Assembly (NCBI GenBank): GCA_035765775.1
Contig: DASTWV010000040.1
Coordinates: 1-64,000, forward strand
DNA length: 64,000 nt
From: Actinomycetota bacterium
GTDB lineage: Bacteria; Actinomycetota; CADDZG01; JAHWKV01; JAOPZY01
Reading direction: 5' to 3'
In this document: in pieces, positions 1 to 7,663 of the stretch
Position numbering within the stretch: the stretch's first letter is position 1
Layout: each line of letters starts with the position of its first letter
Made by a program: the position numbers and the translations under genes
Notes under the pieces: model-generated
The model's database searches: none
What the model saw: the letters and a program-made list of their open reading frames with translations, nothing else
What the model was told of the DNA's origin: nothing

Positions 1-213
1 GCTCGCTCAGGCGCGTCTTGCACGGGACCGGGCGCAGAAACATCCTCCGGCGGGATGTCCTTGTGGCGGCCTAGGAGCCTCCGGATGTGACCCATCGAGG
101 GGTGAAGCCCGCTCCATGGGGCGTGATTCTGCGACGGCCTGGTAGCACCCCCGGACACTCACAGACGATCCACGGCGGACCCAGTCGGGCGCCACTGCGG
201 CACAATACGGCTC
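1..213. other. Left-edge intergenic stretch, no gene seen
   Basis: I see no convincing coding frame on either strand. The one long minus-strand frame here runs antisense into the thioesterase gene and lacks any recognisable motif. The right end carries the probable promoter of the thioesterase. The left end may hold the 3' flank of a gene outside the window. Confidence 0.5.
201..206 (+). promoter_or_regulatory. Candidate -10 box of a leaderless promoter
   Basis: CACAAT (4 of 6 to TATAAT) ends 7 bases before the ATG at 214, and no Shine-Dalgarno sequence lies between. This is the geometry of a leaderless actinobacterial transcript. No good -35 box is visible, so confidence is low. Confidence 0.3.
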
Positions 214-675
214 ATGCCTGAACCCCAGCCAACCCCCGAGACCACGGCCGAGCGCGGGGCCGTCCCCGATCAGGTGGCCCAGGCCGCCCTGCTGACCAAG
301 CTCGGCATCGAGTTCCTCGAGGCCACCGCCGAGAAGGTGGTGGCGCGCATGCCCATCGAGGGCAACACCCAGCCCCTGGGCATGCTCCACGGGGGCGCCT
401 CGGCGGCCCTCGCCGAGACGGTGGCCTCCTACGGCGGGTGGCTGGCCGCCACGCCCGGGCAGCTCGTGCTGGGCCTGGAGATCAAGTGCAACCACCTGCG
501 CCCCGCCCGGGCAGGATGGCTGACCGCCACGGGGGTGCCGGTGCACGTCGGGCGCACCACCCAGCTGTGGGAGATCCGCCTCACCAACGAGGAGGACAAA
601 CTGGTGGCCTTCGCCACCTGCACGCTGGCGGTGCGGGAGATGGACGCCCAGCCGGGCACCCCAGACGGTGGGTGA
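214..675 (+). CDS. PaaI-type hotdog-fold thioesterase
   Basis: A 153-residue protein of the hotdog thioesterase superfamily (PaaI/YbgC/MenI type), which hydrolyses acyl- or aryl-CoA thioesters in the cytoplasm. The family core is visible: the helix motif with MLHGGASAALAE (about residues 65-76), the long hydrophobic helix after it, then the strand pairs ending in FATCTLAV. The length is typical. It starts with ATG just after a -10-like hexamer without a ribosome-binding site. Its stop overlaps the GTG start of the following PLP decarboxylase by 8 bases, so the two are probably co-translated. The substrate cannot be read from sequence; a link with decarboxylase products is only a guess from position. 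Confidence 0.85.
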   Translation: MPEPQPTPETTAERGAVPDQVAQAALLTKLGIEFLEATAEKVVARMPIEGNTQPLGMLHGGASAALAETVASYGGWLAATPGQLVLGLEIKCNHLRPARAGWLTATGVPVHVGRTTQLWEIRLTNEEDKLVAFATCTLAVREMDAQPGTPDGG

Positions 676-2104
676 CCTCTGCGAGGACCCGGGCGGCTAC
701 CTGGCGCCGGCGGTGGAGTGGGTCGACCACTACCTCGGCGGCATCCGGGAGCTGCCGGTGGCCCACCAGGTGGCCCCCGGCGACATCACCCGGGCGCTGC
801 CCGAGGAGGCCCCAGCCCTCGGCGAGGACCTCCGGGCGGCGCTTGAGGATCTCGACCGGATCCTGCTGCCCGGGGTCACCCACTGGAACCATCCTCGCTT
901 CTTCGGGTACTTCGGGATCACGGGGTCGCTGCCCGGCGTGGCGGGCGAGCTGCTGGCCGCCGCCCTCAACTCCAACGCCATGCTGTGGCGCACCGGGCCG
1001 GCGGCAACCGAGCTCGAGGGCGTCGCCACCCGGTGGCTCAGCCGCCTGCTGGGCCTACCCGACTGGTTCGGCGTGATCCAGGACACCGCCTCCAGCGCCA
1101 CCTTCACCGCCCTGGCCGCCGCCCGCCACCGGGTGGACCCCGAGGTGCGCCGCCGGGGCCTGGCCGGCCGGCCGCCGATGGCCGTGTACTGCTCGGAGCT
1201 GGCGCATTCCTCGGTGGACAAGGCGGTGCTGGGCCTCGGGATCGGCACCGACCAGGTCCGCCACATCGCCGCCGACGGCGCGTTCCGGATGGACCCGGCG
1301 GCGCTGGAGGCGGCCATCGAGGCAGACGTCGGTACGGGTGTCCGGCCGATGGCGGTGGTGGCGACCGTCGGCACCACGGCGGTCACCAGCGTGGACCCCA
1401 TCCCGCAGATTGTCGACGTCTGTGCCCGTCACGGGCTGTGGCTGCACATCGACGGCGCCTACGGGGCGGCGGCGGGAGCCGTGCCCGAGCTCCGCTGGGT
1501 GCTCGAGGGGGCCAGCGGGGCGGACTCCCTGGTGGTGAACCCGCACAAGTGGCTCTTCGTGCCGGTGGACTGCAGCGTGCTGTACCTGGCGGACCCGGAG
1601 GCGGCCCGGGCGTCCTTGTCGGTGGTGCCCGACTACCTGGCCGCCCCCGAGGACGCCCCCAACCTCATGGACTATGGCCTCCCGCTGGGCCGGCGCTTCC
1701 GGGCGCTGAAGCTGTGGCTGGTGCTGCGTTGCCTGGGGACGACCGGCATCCGGGCCGCTCTGCGGGAGCATGTGCGGCTGGCCGGGCTGCTGGCGGGCTG
1801 GGTGGAGGCGGAGCCCGGGTTCGACCTCGCCGCCCCGGTCCCGTTGTCGGTGGTGAACTTCTGGCCGCCGCCCTCCTACCCGGGCGGTGCCGAGGCCCTC
1901 GCCACGGCGGTGAACGCCAACGGCTTCTACGTCACCACCGCCCGGGTGCACGGCCGCCCGGCACTCCACGTGGCCGTCGGCAACCTCGGCACCACCGAGG
2001 ACGACGTCCGGGCGCTCTGGGCGCTGATCACCCAGCTCGTCAGGGAGCCGGCGGTGAGCCCGGCTGGTTCGGTGGGGGCACCTGGAACCAGCGCTGGTAG
2101 ATGA
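668..2104 (+). CDS. Group II PLP-dependent amino acid decarboxylase
   Basis: A 478-residue pyridoxal-phosphate enzyme of the aromatic-L-amino-acid/glutamate/histidine decarboxylase family. Visible landmarks are H180 in AHSSVDK (ring-stacking histidine), D262 in HIDGAYG (pyridine nitrogen partner) and the Schiff-base lysine K294 in NPHKWLF. The N-terminal part with PRFFGYF matches aromatic amino acid decarboxylases best, so Trp, Tyr, Phe or DOPA are likelier substrates than Glu. The GTG start overlaps the thioesterase stop by 8 bases. The C-terminal ~20 residues are Pro/Gly/Ala-rich and overlap, tail to tail, the last 65 bases of the opposing solute-binding protein gene. Substrate assignment is inference. 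Confidence 0.9.
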   Translation: MGDLCEDPGGYLAPAVEWVDHYLGGIRELPVAHQVAPGDITRALPEEAPALGEDLRAALEDLDRILLPGVTHWNHPRFFGYFGITGSLPGVAGELLAAALNSNAMLWRTGPAATELEGVATRWLSRLLGLPDWFGVIQDTASSATFTALAAARHRVDPEVRRRGLAGRPPMAVYCSELAHSSVDKAVLGLGIGTDQVRHIAADGAFRMDPAALEAAIEADVGTGVRPMAVVATVGTTAVTSVDPIPQIVDVCARHGLWLHIDGAYGAAAGAVPELRWVLEGASGADSLVVNPHKWLFVPVDCSVLYLADPEAARASLSVVPDYLAAPEDAPNLMDYGLPLGRRFRALKLWLVLRCLGTTGIRAALREHVRLAGLLAGWVEAEPGFDLAAPVPLSVVNFWPPPSYPGGAEALATAVNANGFYVTTARVHGRPALHVAVGNLGTTEDDVRALWALITQLVREPAVSPAGSVGAPGTSAGR

Positions 2105-2990
2105 GCGCGTAGATCCCGTCGGTGACCATGTCGGCCAGGATGCGGTTGAGCGTGGCCCGCAGGTTGGGGTTGGTCTTGGCCACGGCGATGCCGTAGACCT
2201 CGCTGGTGCGGTAGATGGCCACCATCTGCAGACCGATCACCGCCTGCACCAGGCGCCGCGAGGTGGGGACGTCGGTCAGCACCGCCCCGATCCGGCCCAC
2301 CGACAGGTCGGTGAACGCCTGCGAGATGTCGGTGTAGTCCTTGATGGCGAACCCCCCGTCGGGCGGCGGGTGGGCCCCGGAGAGCGCCTGGGCGCAGGTC
2401 TGCCCGTAGCTGCCCTTCAGGACCCCGACCGTCTTGCCGGCCAGCGACTTCACACCGGCGAAGCCCCGGGACTGGTCCACGCCGACGGTGAGGGCCAGGT
2501 CCTCGGTGAAATACGGGCTGGTGAAGTCGACCGCGGCACTCGCCTGCCGGGAGATCGGGATCGCCGATATGGCCACGTCGGTCTTGCCGTGGGCGACGTC
2601 GGCCAGGAGGGTGGCCTCGGTCTCGGGCTGGACCTCGGGCCGCAGCCCCAGCCGGCGGGCCACTTCGGCGATGAGGTCGATGTCGAAGCCGACGGGGACG
2701 GTCGCGCCCGCGCCCCCGTTGAGGGACTCGAACGGAGCCGTCCCGGGGATCGTCCCCACCAGCAGGATGCCGGACTGGGCGACGGTGTAGTCGCCCGAGT
2801 TGGACGCCGGGCTGCTGGCGGCCGGACTGGCGTGAGCCGGCGGGGCCACGCAGGCCGCCTGGACCGACGCCGGGGCCGAGGTGGGGTTGGGCGGCGTCGC
2901 GACGGTGGGGGCAGGCTCCTCGCACGCAGCCGCCGACAGCACCCCGACCACCAGGAGTGCAGCGAGCGCCAGCCTGCCCACGGAGCGCAA
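2040..2990 (-). CDS. ABC transporter solute-binding lipoprotein, amino-acid type (family 3)
   Basis: A periplasmic binding protein of the SBP_bac_3 type used by polar amino acid ABC importers. It shows the family blocks: PFESLN near the start of lobe 1, GFDIDLIAEVARRLGL, the DVAISAIPIS stretch, the DFTSPYF block and GKTVGVLKGSYG. The proposed TTG start at 2990 gives a two-arginine n-region, a hydrophobic core and a lipobox-like AAAC followed by EEP, so the product is probably a lipoprotein. An ATG at 3059 is also in frame but adds an unusually long leader; neither has a clear Shine-Dalgarno. No permease or ATPase gene is adjacent, so partners must be elsewhere. Its 3' end overlaps the convergent decarboxylase gene by 65 bases. 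Confidence 0.8.
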   Translation of the reverse strand: MRSVGRLALAALLVVGVLSAAACEEPAPTVATPPNPTSAPASVQAACVAPPAHASPAASSPASNSGDYTVAQSGILLVGTIPGTAPFESLNGGAGATVPVGFDIDLIAEVARRLGLRPEVQPETEATLLADVAHGKTDVAISAIPISRQASAAVDFTSPYFTEDLALTVGVDQSRGFAGVKSLAGKTVGVLKGSYGQTCAQALSGAHPPPDGGFAIKDYTDISQAFTDLSVGRIGAVLTDVPTSRRLVQAVIGLQMVAIYRTSEVYGIAVAKTNPNLRATLNRILADMVTDGIYALIYQRWFQVPPPNQPGSPPAP

Positions 2991-3049
2991 GGGAGTCGAA
3001 GCCGGGCAGGAGCTAGTGCGCGAAAAGGACCAGAAACTGGCAAAACCTG

Positions 3050-3078
3050 TTGACACCATTGGAAGGTACCAGGAGAAT
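3050..3078 (+). promoter_or_regulatory. Sigma-70-like promoter of the cupredoxin repeat gene
   Basis: TTGACA at 3050-3055, a 17-base spacer and GAGAAT at 3073-3078 (4 of 6 to consensus). The -35 match is perfect, which is rare in this GC-rich window. It would give a leader of about 60 bases before the ATG at 3148. Confidence 0.55.
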
Positions 3079-3100
3079 GCTGCGGCGGCACACGGAACGT

Positions 3101-3132
3101 AGGCGGAAGAAGAATTGAGGCGGAAGAAGAAT
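3101..3132 (+). repeat. Tandem 15-base direct repeat in a 5' leader
   Basis: AGGCGGAAGAAGAAT occurs at 3101-3115 and again at 3118-3132 (period 17), just before the ribosome-binding site of the cupredoxin repeat gene. The purine-rich copies look like duplicated leader sequence; a role in translation is speculative. Confidence 0.7.
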
Positions 3133-3147
3133 CGACAAGGGGGGCAC

Positions 3148-5205
3148 ATGGGCGAACGTCGTACGCGTCAACGGTTCATTGCGGGTCTGAGCAGTCTCTT
3201 CGTGGTCGGCGGGCTCCTCGGAGTGGGCGTCGCGCTCACCGTGGCCCCGGTCGCCGCCCATGCGGCCACCGCCAGCGCCGCGCTCACCATCGGGGTTGAC
3301 AATGTCACGCCGTCGCCCTGCACCGAGGCTCCCACCGGCACACTGCCCCCGGTGTGCCACAACTTCACCTACGACGACTATTTCCCGAACGGCGTCACCA
3401 CGCCGACCCTCACCGTCCACTCCGGTGACGTGGTCGGGTTCGCCATGAGCGGTGGGTCGCAGGACGCACTCCACACCGTCACCTTCGAGAAGACGGGCGA
3501 GGTCCCCACCCAGACCCTGGCCGCCTACCCGCTGGCAGTGCCCGACCCGGTCACCGGCACCGATGCCGGAGACGACCCCGGGCAGCTGCAGTTCAACCCG
3601 TCCCTCTTCTCCCCCACGAGCCTGACGTGTGGCTCGTCGGCGGCAAACCCGTGCGTATACGACGGTACCAGCGATTTGAACTCAGGTGCCCTGCTCCCCG
3701 GGACGCCACCCACCTACGTCGAGGTGAGCGCCACCGTGGGGACGGCCGTCCACTTCATGTGCCTGATCCACCCGGGCATGCAGGGTGTGCTGAATGTGGT
3801 AGCCACCTCGACGGCCACCACGACGCAGGCTGACGCCAACGCCTGGTCTACCGCCACCTACACCACCGAGACCGCCGAAGCCCTCGCCCGGGAGAACGCG
3901 CTGGAGACCGCAGGCGCATCCCACACCACCGACAGCCACGGCGTCAGCAACTGGAACGTCACCGCGGGTGCCGACGGGCTCGCCTCCGACGGGTCGCCGG
4001 ATCCTTTCGTCCAGTTGTTGGAGATGCTGCCCAGTGTGGTGAACATCAAGCCGGGCGACACCGTCACCTGGAATTCGCCCAGCAACTTCGAGCCGCACAC
4101 CGTCACGTTCCCGCACAGCGAGGGGCTGACCCTCGGCAGCAAGTACGACTTCGCCCCGCAGGTCTGCGAAACCTCGACCGGCGACGTGCCGGCTGCCGGG
4201 CCGCCGCCCACCTTTGGGTGCGCCGGGCCTCCGTTCAGTCCTTCCGGGTTCGAGGTGCACCTCAACCTGGCACCGCTGGGCGGGCACAGCATCACCACCA
4301 CCGTCACGCAGTCCACCTCGGGCGCCATCTCGTCGTTCCCGCTCGGGCCGGGTGCGCCGGTGACCTCCACCACGTACTCGTTCCCGAACCAGAACTCATT
4401 CAGCTACCAGTGCACGATCCACGACAACATGTACGGCGTGATCAACGTCATCGGCAGCCCGGGGTACCGTGAGCTGGGCGCCGATGGCGGGATCTTCAAC
4501 TTCGGCTCGAGCAGCTTCCAGGGCTCGGCCGGCAGCATCAAGCTGAACAAGCCGGTGGTCGGCGGCGCCGCCACGCCCGACGGCGGTGGCTACTGGGAAG
4601 TGGCCTCCGACGGCGGCGTGTTCACCTACGGCGACGCCAAGTTCTACGGCTCAACCGGCAGCATCAAGCTGAACTCGCCCATTGTCGGTATGGCGGCCAC
4701 GCCCGACGGCGGCGGCTACTGGCTCTTCGCCGCTGACGGCGGGGTGTTCAACTACGGCGACGCCGGGTTCTTCGGCTCCGCCGGCAGCATCAAGCTCAAC
4801 AAGCCGGTGGTGGCCGGCATGGCCAGCCCCGACGGCCTGGGCTACCTGATGGTGGCGTCGGACGGCGGCGTGTTCACCTACGGCAACTCCCAGTTCCTCG
4901 GATCGACCGGCAGCATCAAGCTCAACAAGCCGGTGGTGGGCATCGCCGGGACACCCAGCGGCGGCGGCTACTTCCTGGTGGCCTCCGACGGTGGCATCTT
5001 CAACTACGGCGACGCCCTGTTCTTCGGCTCGACCGGCAGCATCAAGCTCAACAAGCCGATCGTCGGGCTCACCACCAGCATCGACGCCAAGGGCTACAAC
5101 CTCGTGGCGTCCGACGGCGGGGTGTTCAACTACGGGGACACCTCCTTCGTCGGTGGCATGGGCGGGTCGCACCTCAACAGCCCCATCGTGGCGCTGACCC
5201 GCTGA
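3148..5205 (+). CDS. Secreted protein with two cupredoxin domains and six 42-residue repeats
   Basis: A 685-residue exported protein. An arginine-rich n-region and hydrophobic core end in AHA (signal peptide, about residues 1-35). Two plastocyanin-like domains follow. Each has an HTVTF histidine (H109; H317) and a C-x2-H-x2-M cluster (C205/H208/M211; C422/H425/M428), as in type-1 copper centres. From residue 444 to the end are six near-perfect 42-residue repeats of the form DGG-[IV]-F-x-[YF]-G, F-x-GS, GSIKLN-x-PVVG, probably a beta-propeller or beta-solenoid surface module. The ATG at 3148 is chosen because AAGGGGGG precedes it; an in-frame TTG at 3115 lacks that site. It stands alone between a strong promoter and a strong terminator. 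Electron transfer or copper storage at the cell surface is inferred. Confidence 0.85.
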   Translation: MGERRTRQRFIAGLSSLFVVGGLLGVGVALTVAPVAAHAATASAALTIGVDNVTPSPCTEAPTGTLPPVCHNFTYDDYFPNGVTTPTLTVHSGDVVGFAMSGGSQDALHTVTFEKTGEVPTQTLAAYPLAVPDPVTGTDAGDDPGQLQFNPSLFSPTSLTCGSSAANPCVYDGTSDLNSGALLPGTPPTYVEVSATVGTAVHFMCLIHPGMQGVLNVVATSTATTTQADANAWSTATYTTETAEALARENALETAGASHTTDSHGVSNWNVTAGADGLASDGSPDPFVQLLEMLPSVVNIKPGDTVTWNSPSNFEPHTVTFPHSEGLTLGSKYDFAPQVCETSTGDVPAAGPPPTFGCAGPPFSPSGFEVHLNLAPLGGHSITTTVTQSTSGAISSFPLGPGAPVTSTTYSFPNQNSFSYQCTIHDNMYGVINVIGSPGYRELGADGGIFNFGSSSFQGSAGSIKLNKPVVGGAATPDGGGYWEVASDGGVFTYGDAKFYGSTGSIKLNSPIVGMAATPDGGGYWLFAADGGVFNYGDAGFFGSAGSIKLNKPVVAGMASPDGLGYLMVASDGGVFTYGNSQFLGSTGSIKLNKPVVGIAGTPSGGGYFLVASDGGIFNYGDALFFGSTGSIKLNKPIVGLTTSIDAKGYNLVASDGGVFNYGDTSFVGGMGGSHLNSPIVALTR
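4477..5202 (+). repeat. Six 126-bp coding repeats
   Basis: Units begin at 4477, 4603, 4729, 4855, 4981 and 5107, an exact 126-bp period; the last is truncated. The most conserved DNA is the block encoding GSIKLNKPVVG. DNA-level similarity suggests recent duplication or ongoing homogenisation, and copy number could vary between strains. Confidence 0.9.
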
Positions 5206-5233
5206 GCTTCGCTGCACCGCACGACCGAAGCGC

Positions 5234-5263
5234 ACGGGGGGGCGGGGAAACCCGCCCCCCCGT
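5234..5263 (+). terminator. Strong hairpin terminator
   Basis: A perfect 13-bp GC stem (arms 5234-5246 and 5251-5263) closes a GAAA tetraloop right after the cupredoxin repeat gene. There is no clean U-tract, as is common in high-GC Actinomycetota. Confidence 0.85.
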
Positions 5264-5296
5264 CGTTGCACCCGGCCCGGTACTGTGAAGGCACCC

Positions 5297-6604
5297 ATGG
5301 AGCTCTACAACACCCTGTCGCGCCGCCTGGAACCGCTGCCGCCCGCCCCGGGACCGGTGCGCATGTACTTCTGCGGACCGACGGTCTACCGGAGCATCCA
5401 CGTCGGTAACGCCCGGCCGTTCGTCATCTCCGCATGGCTCCGGCGCTGGCTGGCCGCCATCGGCTACGACGTGAGGCTGGTCCAGAACATCACCGACGTC
5501 AACGACAAGATCTACCAGGCCGCCCGCGCCCAGAAGATCGCCAGCGTCGACCTGGCCGCCACGGCGGCGCAGGCATACATCGACGACACCAGCGCCCTCG
5601 GCCTCGGGCGCCCCGACGTGGAGCCCCGGGCCACCGAGACGATTGCCGAGCAGATCGCCCTCATCCAGGACCTGTCCGACCGAGGCCTGGCCTACGCCGC
5701 CGACGGCGACGTCTACTTCCGGGTGGGGCGCTACCCGGCGTACGGCGAGCTCTCCGGCCAGCGCCCCGACCAGGTGCAGGAGCAGGAGCCCAACACGCGC
5801 AAGGAGGACCCCCGGGACTTCGCCCTGTGGAAGGGCCGCAAGCCCGACGAGGACACCTGGTGGCCCTCACCCTGGGGCGATGGGCGGCCGGGGTGGCACA
5901 TCGAGTGCTCGGCCATGGCGGAGGCGTTCCTGGGGCCGGCGTTCGAGATCCACGGTGGGGGCCTCGACCTGATCTTCCCGCACCACGAGAACGAGCTGGC
6001 CCAGTCCCGGGGGGCGGGGCGGGACTTCGCCAAGATCTGGATGCACAACGGGATGCTCGAGATGTCGGGCGCCGACATGCACAAGTCGCTGGGCAACGAC
6101 GTCTCCCTGCACAACGCCCTGGCCACCTGGGGGCCGGAGACGCTCCTGGTGTTCTTCCTCTCCGCCCACTGGCACAGCTCGATCGACTTCTCCGACGACG
6201 CCCTGAAAGCCGCCCGGGCGCGGGCCGCCGGGTTCCGGGACGCCTTCGCCGGGGGCGGCGCCTCGGCCCGGGAGGCCCCGGACGGGACCTGGGAGGAGCT
6301 GGTGGCGGTGCTGGACGACAACTTCAACACCCCGGAGGCCCTGGCCCTGTTCCACCGCTGGCGTTCGGCGGGCTACCTGGCACCGCTCCGCCGGGCGTTG
6401 GAGATTTTCGGCCTGAGGTCGCTCACGTCGTCTCGCGACGTGCCCGGGGAGGTGGTCGCCCTGGCAGAGGCCCGGCAGGCCGCCCGGGCGAAGCGGGACT
6501 GGGCGGAGTCTGACCGCCTACGGGCGGAGCTGGCGGCGGCGGGCTGGGAAGCCCGGGACACGGCCGAGGGGTTCACGCTGGTCCCGCTGGTCACCGCCAC
6601 CTAG
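5297..6604 (+). CDS. cysS: Cysteinyl-tRNA synthetase-like protein with degenerate HIGH/KMSKS motifs
   Basis: A 435-residue class I synthetase of the CysRS family, which charges tRNA-Cys. Zinc-site positions are present: C26 in FCGPTVY, the cysteine of HIECSAM, and H/E of FPHHENE. The two ATP-binding signatures are altered: HVGN (35-38) stands where HIGH is expected, and DMHKS (260-264) where KMSKS is expected, losing the first lysine while keeping the second (K263). It is not obviously MshC, whose motifs differ. ATG 5297 is preferred over GTG 5285 because GAAGG lies 5 bases upstream. It may be a divergent functional CysRS or a paralog with another role; a second cysS elsewhere would favour the latter. 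Confidence 0.8.
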   Translation: MELYNTLSRRLEPLPPAPGPVRMYFCGPTVYRSIHVGNARPFVISAWLRRWLAAIGYDVRLVQNITDVNDKIYQAARAQKIASVDLAATAAQAYIDDTSALGLGRPDVEPRATETIAEQIALIQDLSDRGLAYAADGDVYFRVGRYPAYGELSGQRPDQVQEQEPNTRKEDPRDFALWKGRKPDEDTWWPSPWGDGRPGWHIECSAMAEAFLGPAFEIHGGGLDLIFPHHENELAQSRGAGRDFAKIWMHNGMLEMSGADMHKSLGNDVSLHNALATWGPETLLVFFLSAHWHSSIDFSDDALKAARARAAGFRDAFAGGGASAREAPDGTWEELVAVLDDNFNTPEALALFHRWRSAGYLAPLRRALEIFGLRSLTSSRDVPGEVVALAEARQAARAKRDWAESDRLRAELAAAGWEARDTAEGFTLVPLVTAT

Positions 6605-6624
6605 AGCTGGGTACCGCCACCGGC

Positions 6625-6641
6625 CGGAGATCCCTTCTCCG
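6625..6641. terminator. Short hairpin between convergent genes
   Basis: CGGAGA and TCTCCG (6 bp, 5-base loop) lie between the convergent cysS-like and pdtaR-like genes. Weak, but the position suits a bidirectional terminator. Confidence 0.35.
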
Positions 6642-7232
6642 TCAGCTGGGCAGCCGGCCGTTCCACACGTCGCCGTCCAGGAGCCGTTCGGCGACCTTCG
6701 CCATCGGCATCCCCCGCTCCATCGAGATCCGCTGGATCAGGCGGAAGGCGTCCTCCTCGGACAGCCCGTGGCGGTCCCGCAGCACGCCCTTGGCCCGCTC
6801 CACCAGCTTGCGGGTCTCCAGGCGCTCGGTGAGGTTCTTCGACTCGTTGGCCAGTGCCCGGGCCTCGGTCCAGCGTTGCACGGCAACCTCAATGGCCGGC
6901 ACCAGGTCGGCTTTGTCGAACGGCTTCACCAGGTAGGCCATCACGCCGGCCCGCGTGGCGCGGGCCACCTTGTCCCGGTGGCTGAAGGCGGTGAGGATCA
7001 GGACGGCGGCCAACTCCTGCTCGACGATGGTCTCGGCGGCGGACAGGCCGTCGGTCTTGGGCATGACGATGTCCAGGATCACCAGGTCGGGGCGCAGCTG
7101 CTCGGCGAGCTTGATGGCGTCGTCGCCGTCGGCAGCCTCGCCGACCACCTCGTAGCCCTCCTCGACCAGCATCTCCCGCAGGTCCATGCGGATGATGGCC
7201 TCGTCCTCGGCGATGACGATGCGGGCGCTCAC
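6642..7232 (-). CDS. pdtaR: ANTAR-domain response regulator (PdtaR-like antiterminator)
   Basis: A 196-residue regulator: receiver domain (1-125) with acidic pocket E9-D10, phosphoacceptor D54 in ILDIVMP and the conserved lysine of YLVKPF, followed by an ANTAR RNA-binding domain (about 135-190) containing RKLVERAKGVL and the EEDAF-RLIQRISM helix. Architecture and sequence match mycobacterial PdtaR (Rv1626), which binds paired hairpins in mRNA leaders to prevent termination. Its usual kinase PdtaS is not in this window. The start overlaps the stop of an upstream coiled-coil gene by 4 bases, so that protein may be a functional partner. Confidence 0.9.
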   Translation of the reverse strand: MSARIVIAEDEAIIRMDLREMLVEEGYEVVGEAADGDDAIKLAEQLRPDLVILDIVMPKTDGLSAAETIVEQELAAVLILTAFSHRDKVARATRAGVMAYLVKPFDKADLVPAIEVAVQRWTEARALANESKNLTERLETRKLVERAKGVLRDRHGLSEEDAFRLIQRISMERGMPMAKVAERLLDGDVWNGRLPS

Positions 7233-7573
7233 GGCCGCCGTCCTCTCCCGCGGCCCGACGGGGCCGTCTGGTGAGCGTCCAGCTCCTCGACCCCTTCGAA
7301 CAGGCGCTCCAGCAGCGCGTCGCGCTCGGCGGCCAGGGAGGCGATGTCCGCCCGGGTGCGAGACTCGTGCTTGCGCAGGCGCTCGAGGTCGTCCCGGGCC
7401 TCCCGGAACTCACGGTCCGCCAGCGGGGTGCCCGCGACCACCATCCGGGTCTGGGCCTCGTCCACGACGCCGGATTGGAAGGCCACCTGCTCGCCGGCCA
7501 CGACCAGCTCCTGCTTGGCCCGGGCCAGGCGGCCGGCAAGCTCGTCGAGTTGGTCGTGAATGGTCATGGGCAT
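7229..7573 (-). CDS. Small coiled-coil protein of unknown function
   Basis: A 114-residue protein that I do not recognise. It is Glu/Arg/Leu-rich, with long heptad-like helices over residues 5-100 and a basic RGRGRR tail. No membrane segment or cysteine motif is visible. It overlaps pdtaR by 4 bases and clearly shares its transcript. ATG codons at 7573 and 7567 are both possible; GGGA sits closer to optimal spacing for the second. A scaffold or partner for the ANTAR regulator is one idea, from position only. Confidence 0.7.
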   Translation of the reverse strand: MPMTIHDQLDELAGRLARAKQELVVAGEQVAFQSGVVDEAQTRMVVAGTPLADREFREARDDLERLRKHESRTRADIASLAAERDALLERLFEGVEELDAHQTAPSGRGRGRRP

Positions 7574-7601
7574 GGTCCCGCGGTCGTTCGGATAGGCCCG
7601 G

Positions 7602-7620
7602 CTCCCACAGGGTGTGGGAG
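7602..7620. terminator. 8-bp hairpin between tsaC and the coiled-coil gene
   Basis: CTCCCACA and TGTGGGAG form a perfect stem with a GGG loop. On the minus strand it lies 3' of tsaC and 5' of the coiled-coil/pdtaR pair, so it could end tsaC transcription or act as a leader hairpin. ANTAR proteins bind paired hairpins, and only one strong hairpin is seen here. Confidence 0.5.
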
Positions 7621-7663
7621 ATTGGTGCGGGAGATTATCGCGTGCTCGTCGGGTCGTTCGCCG

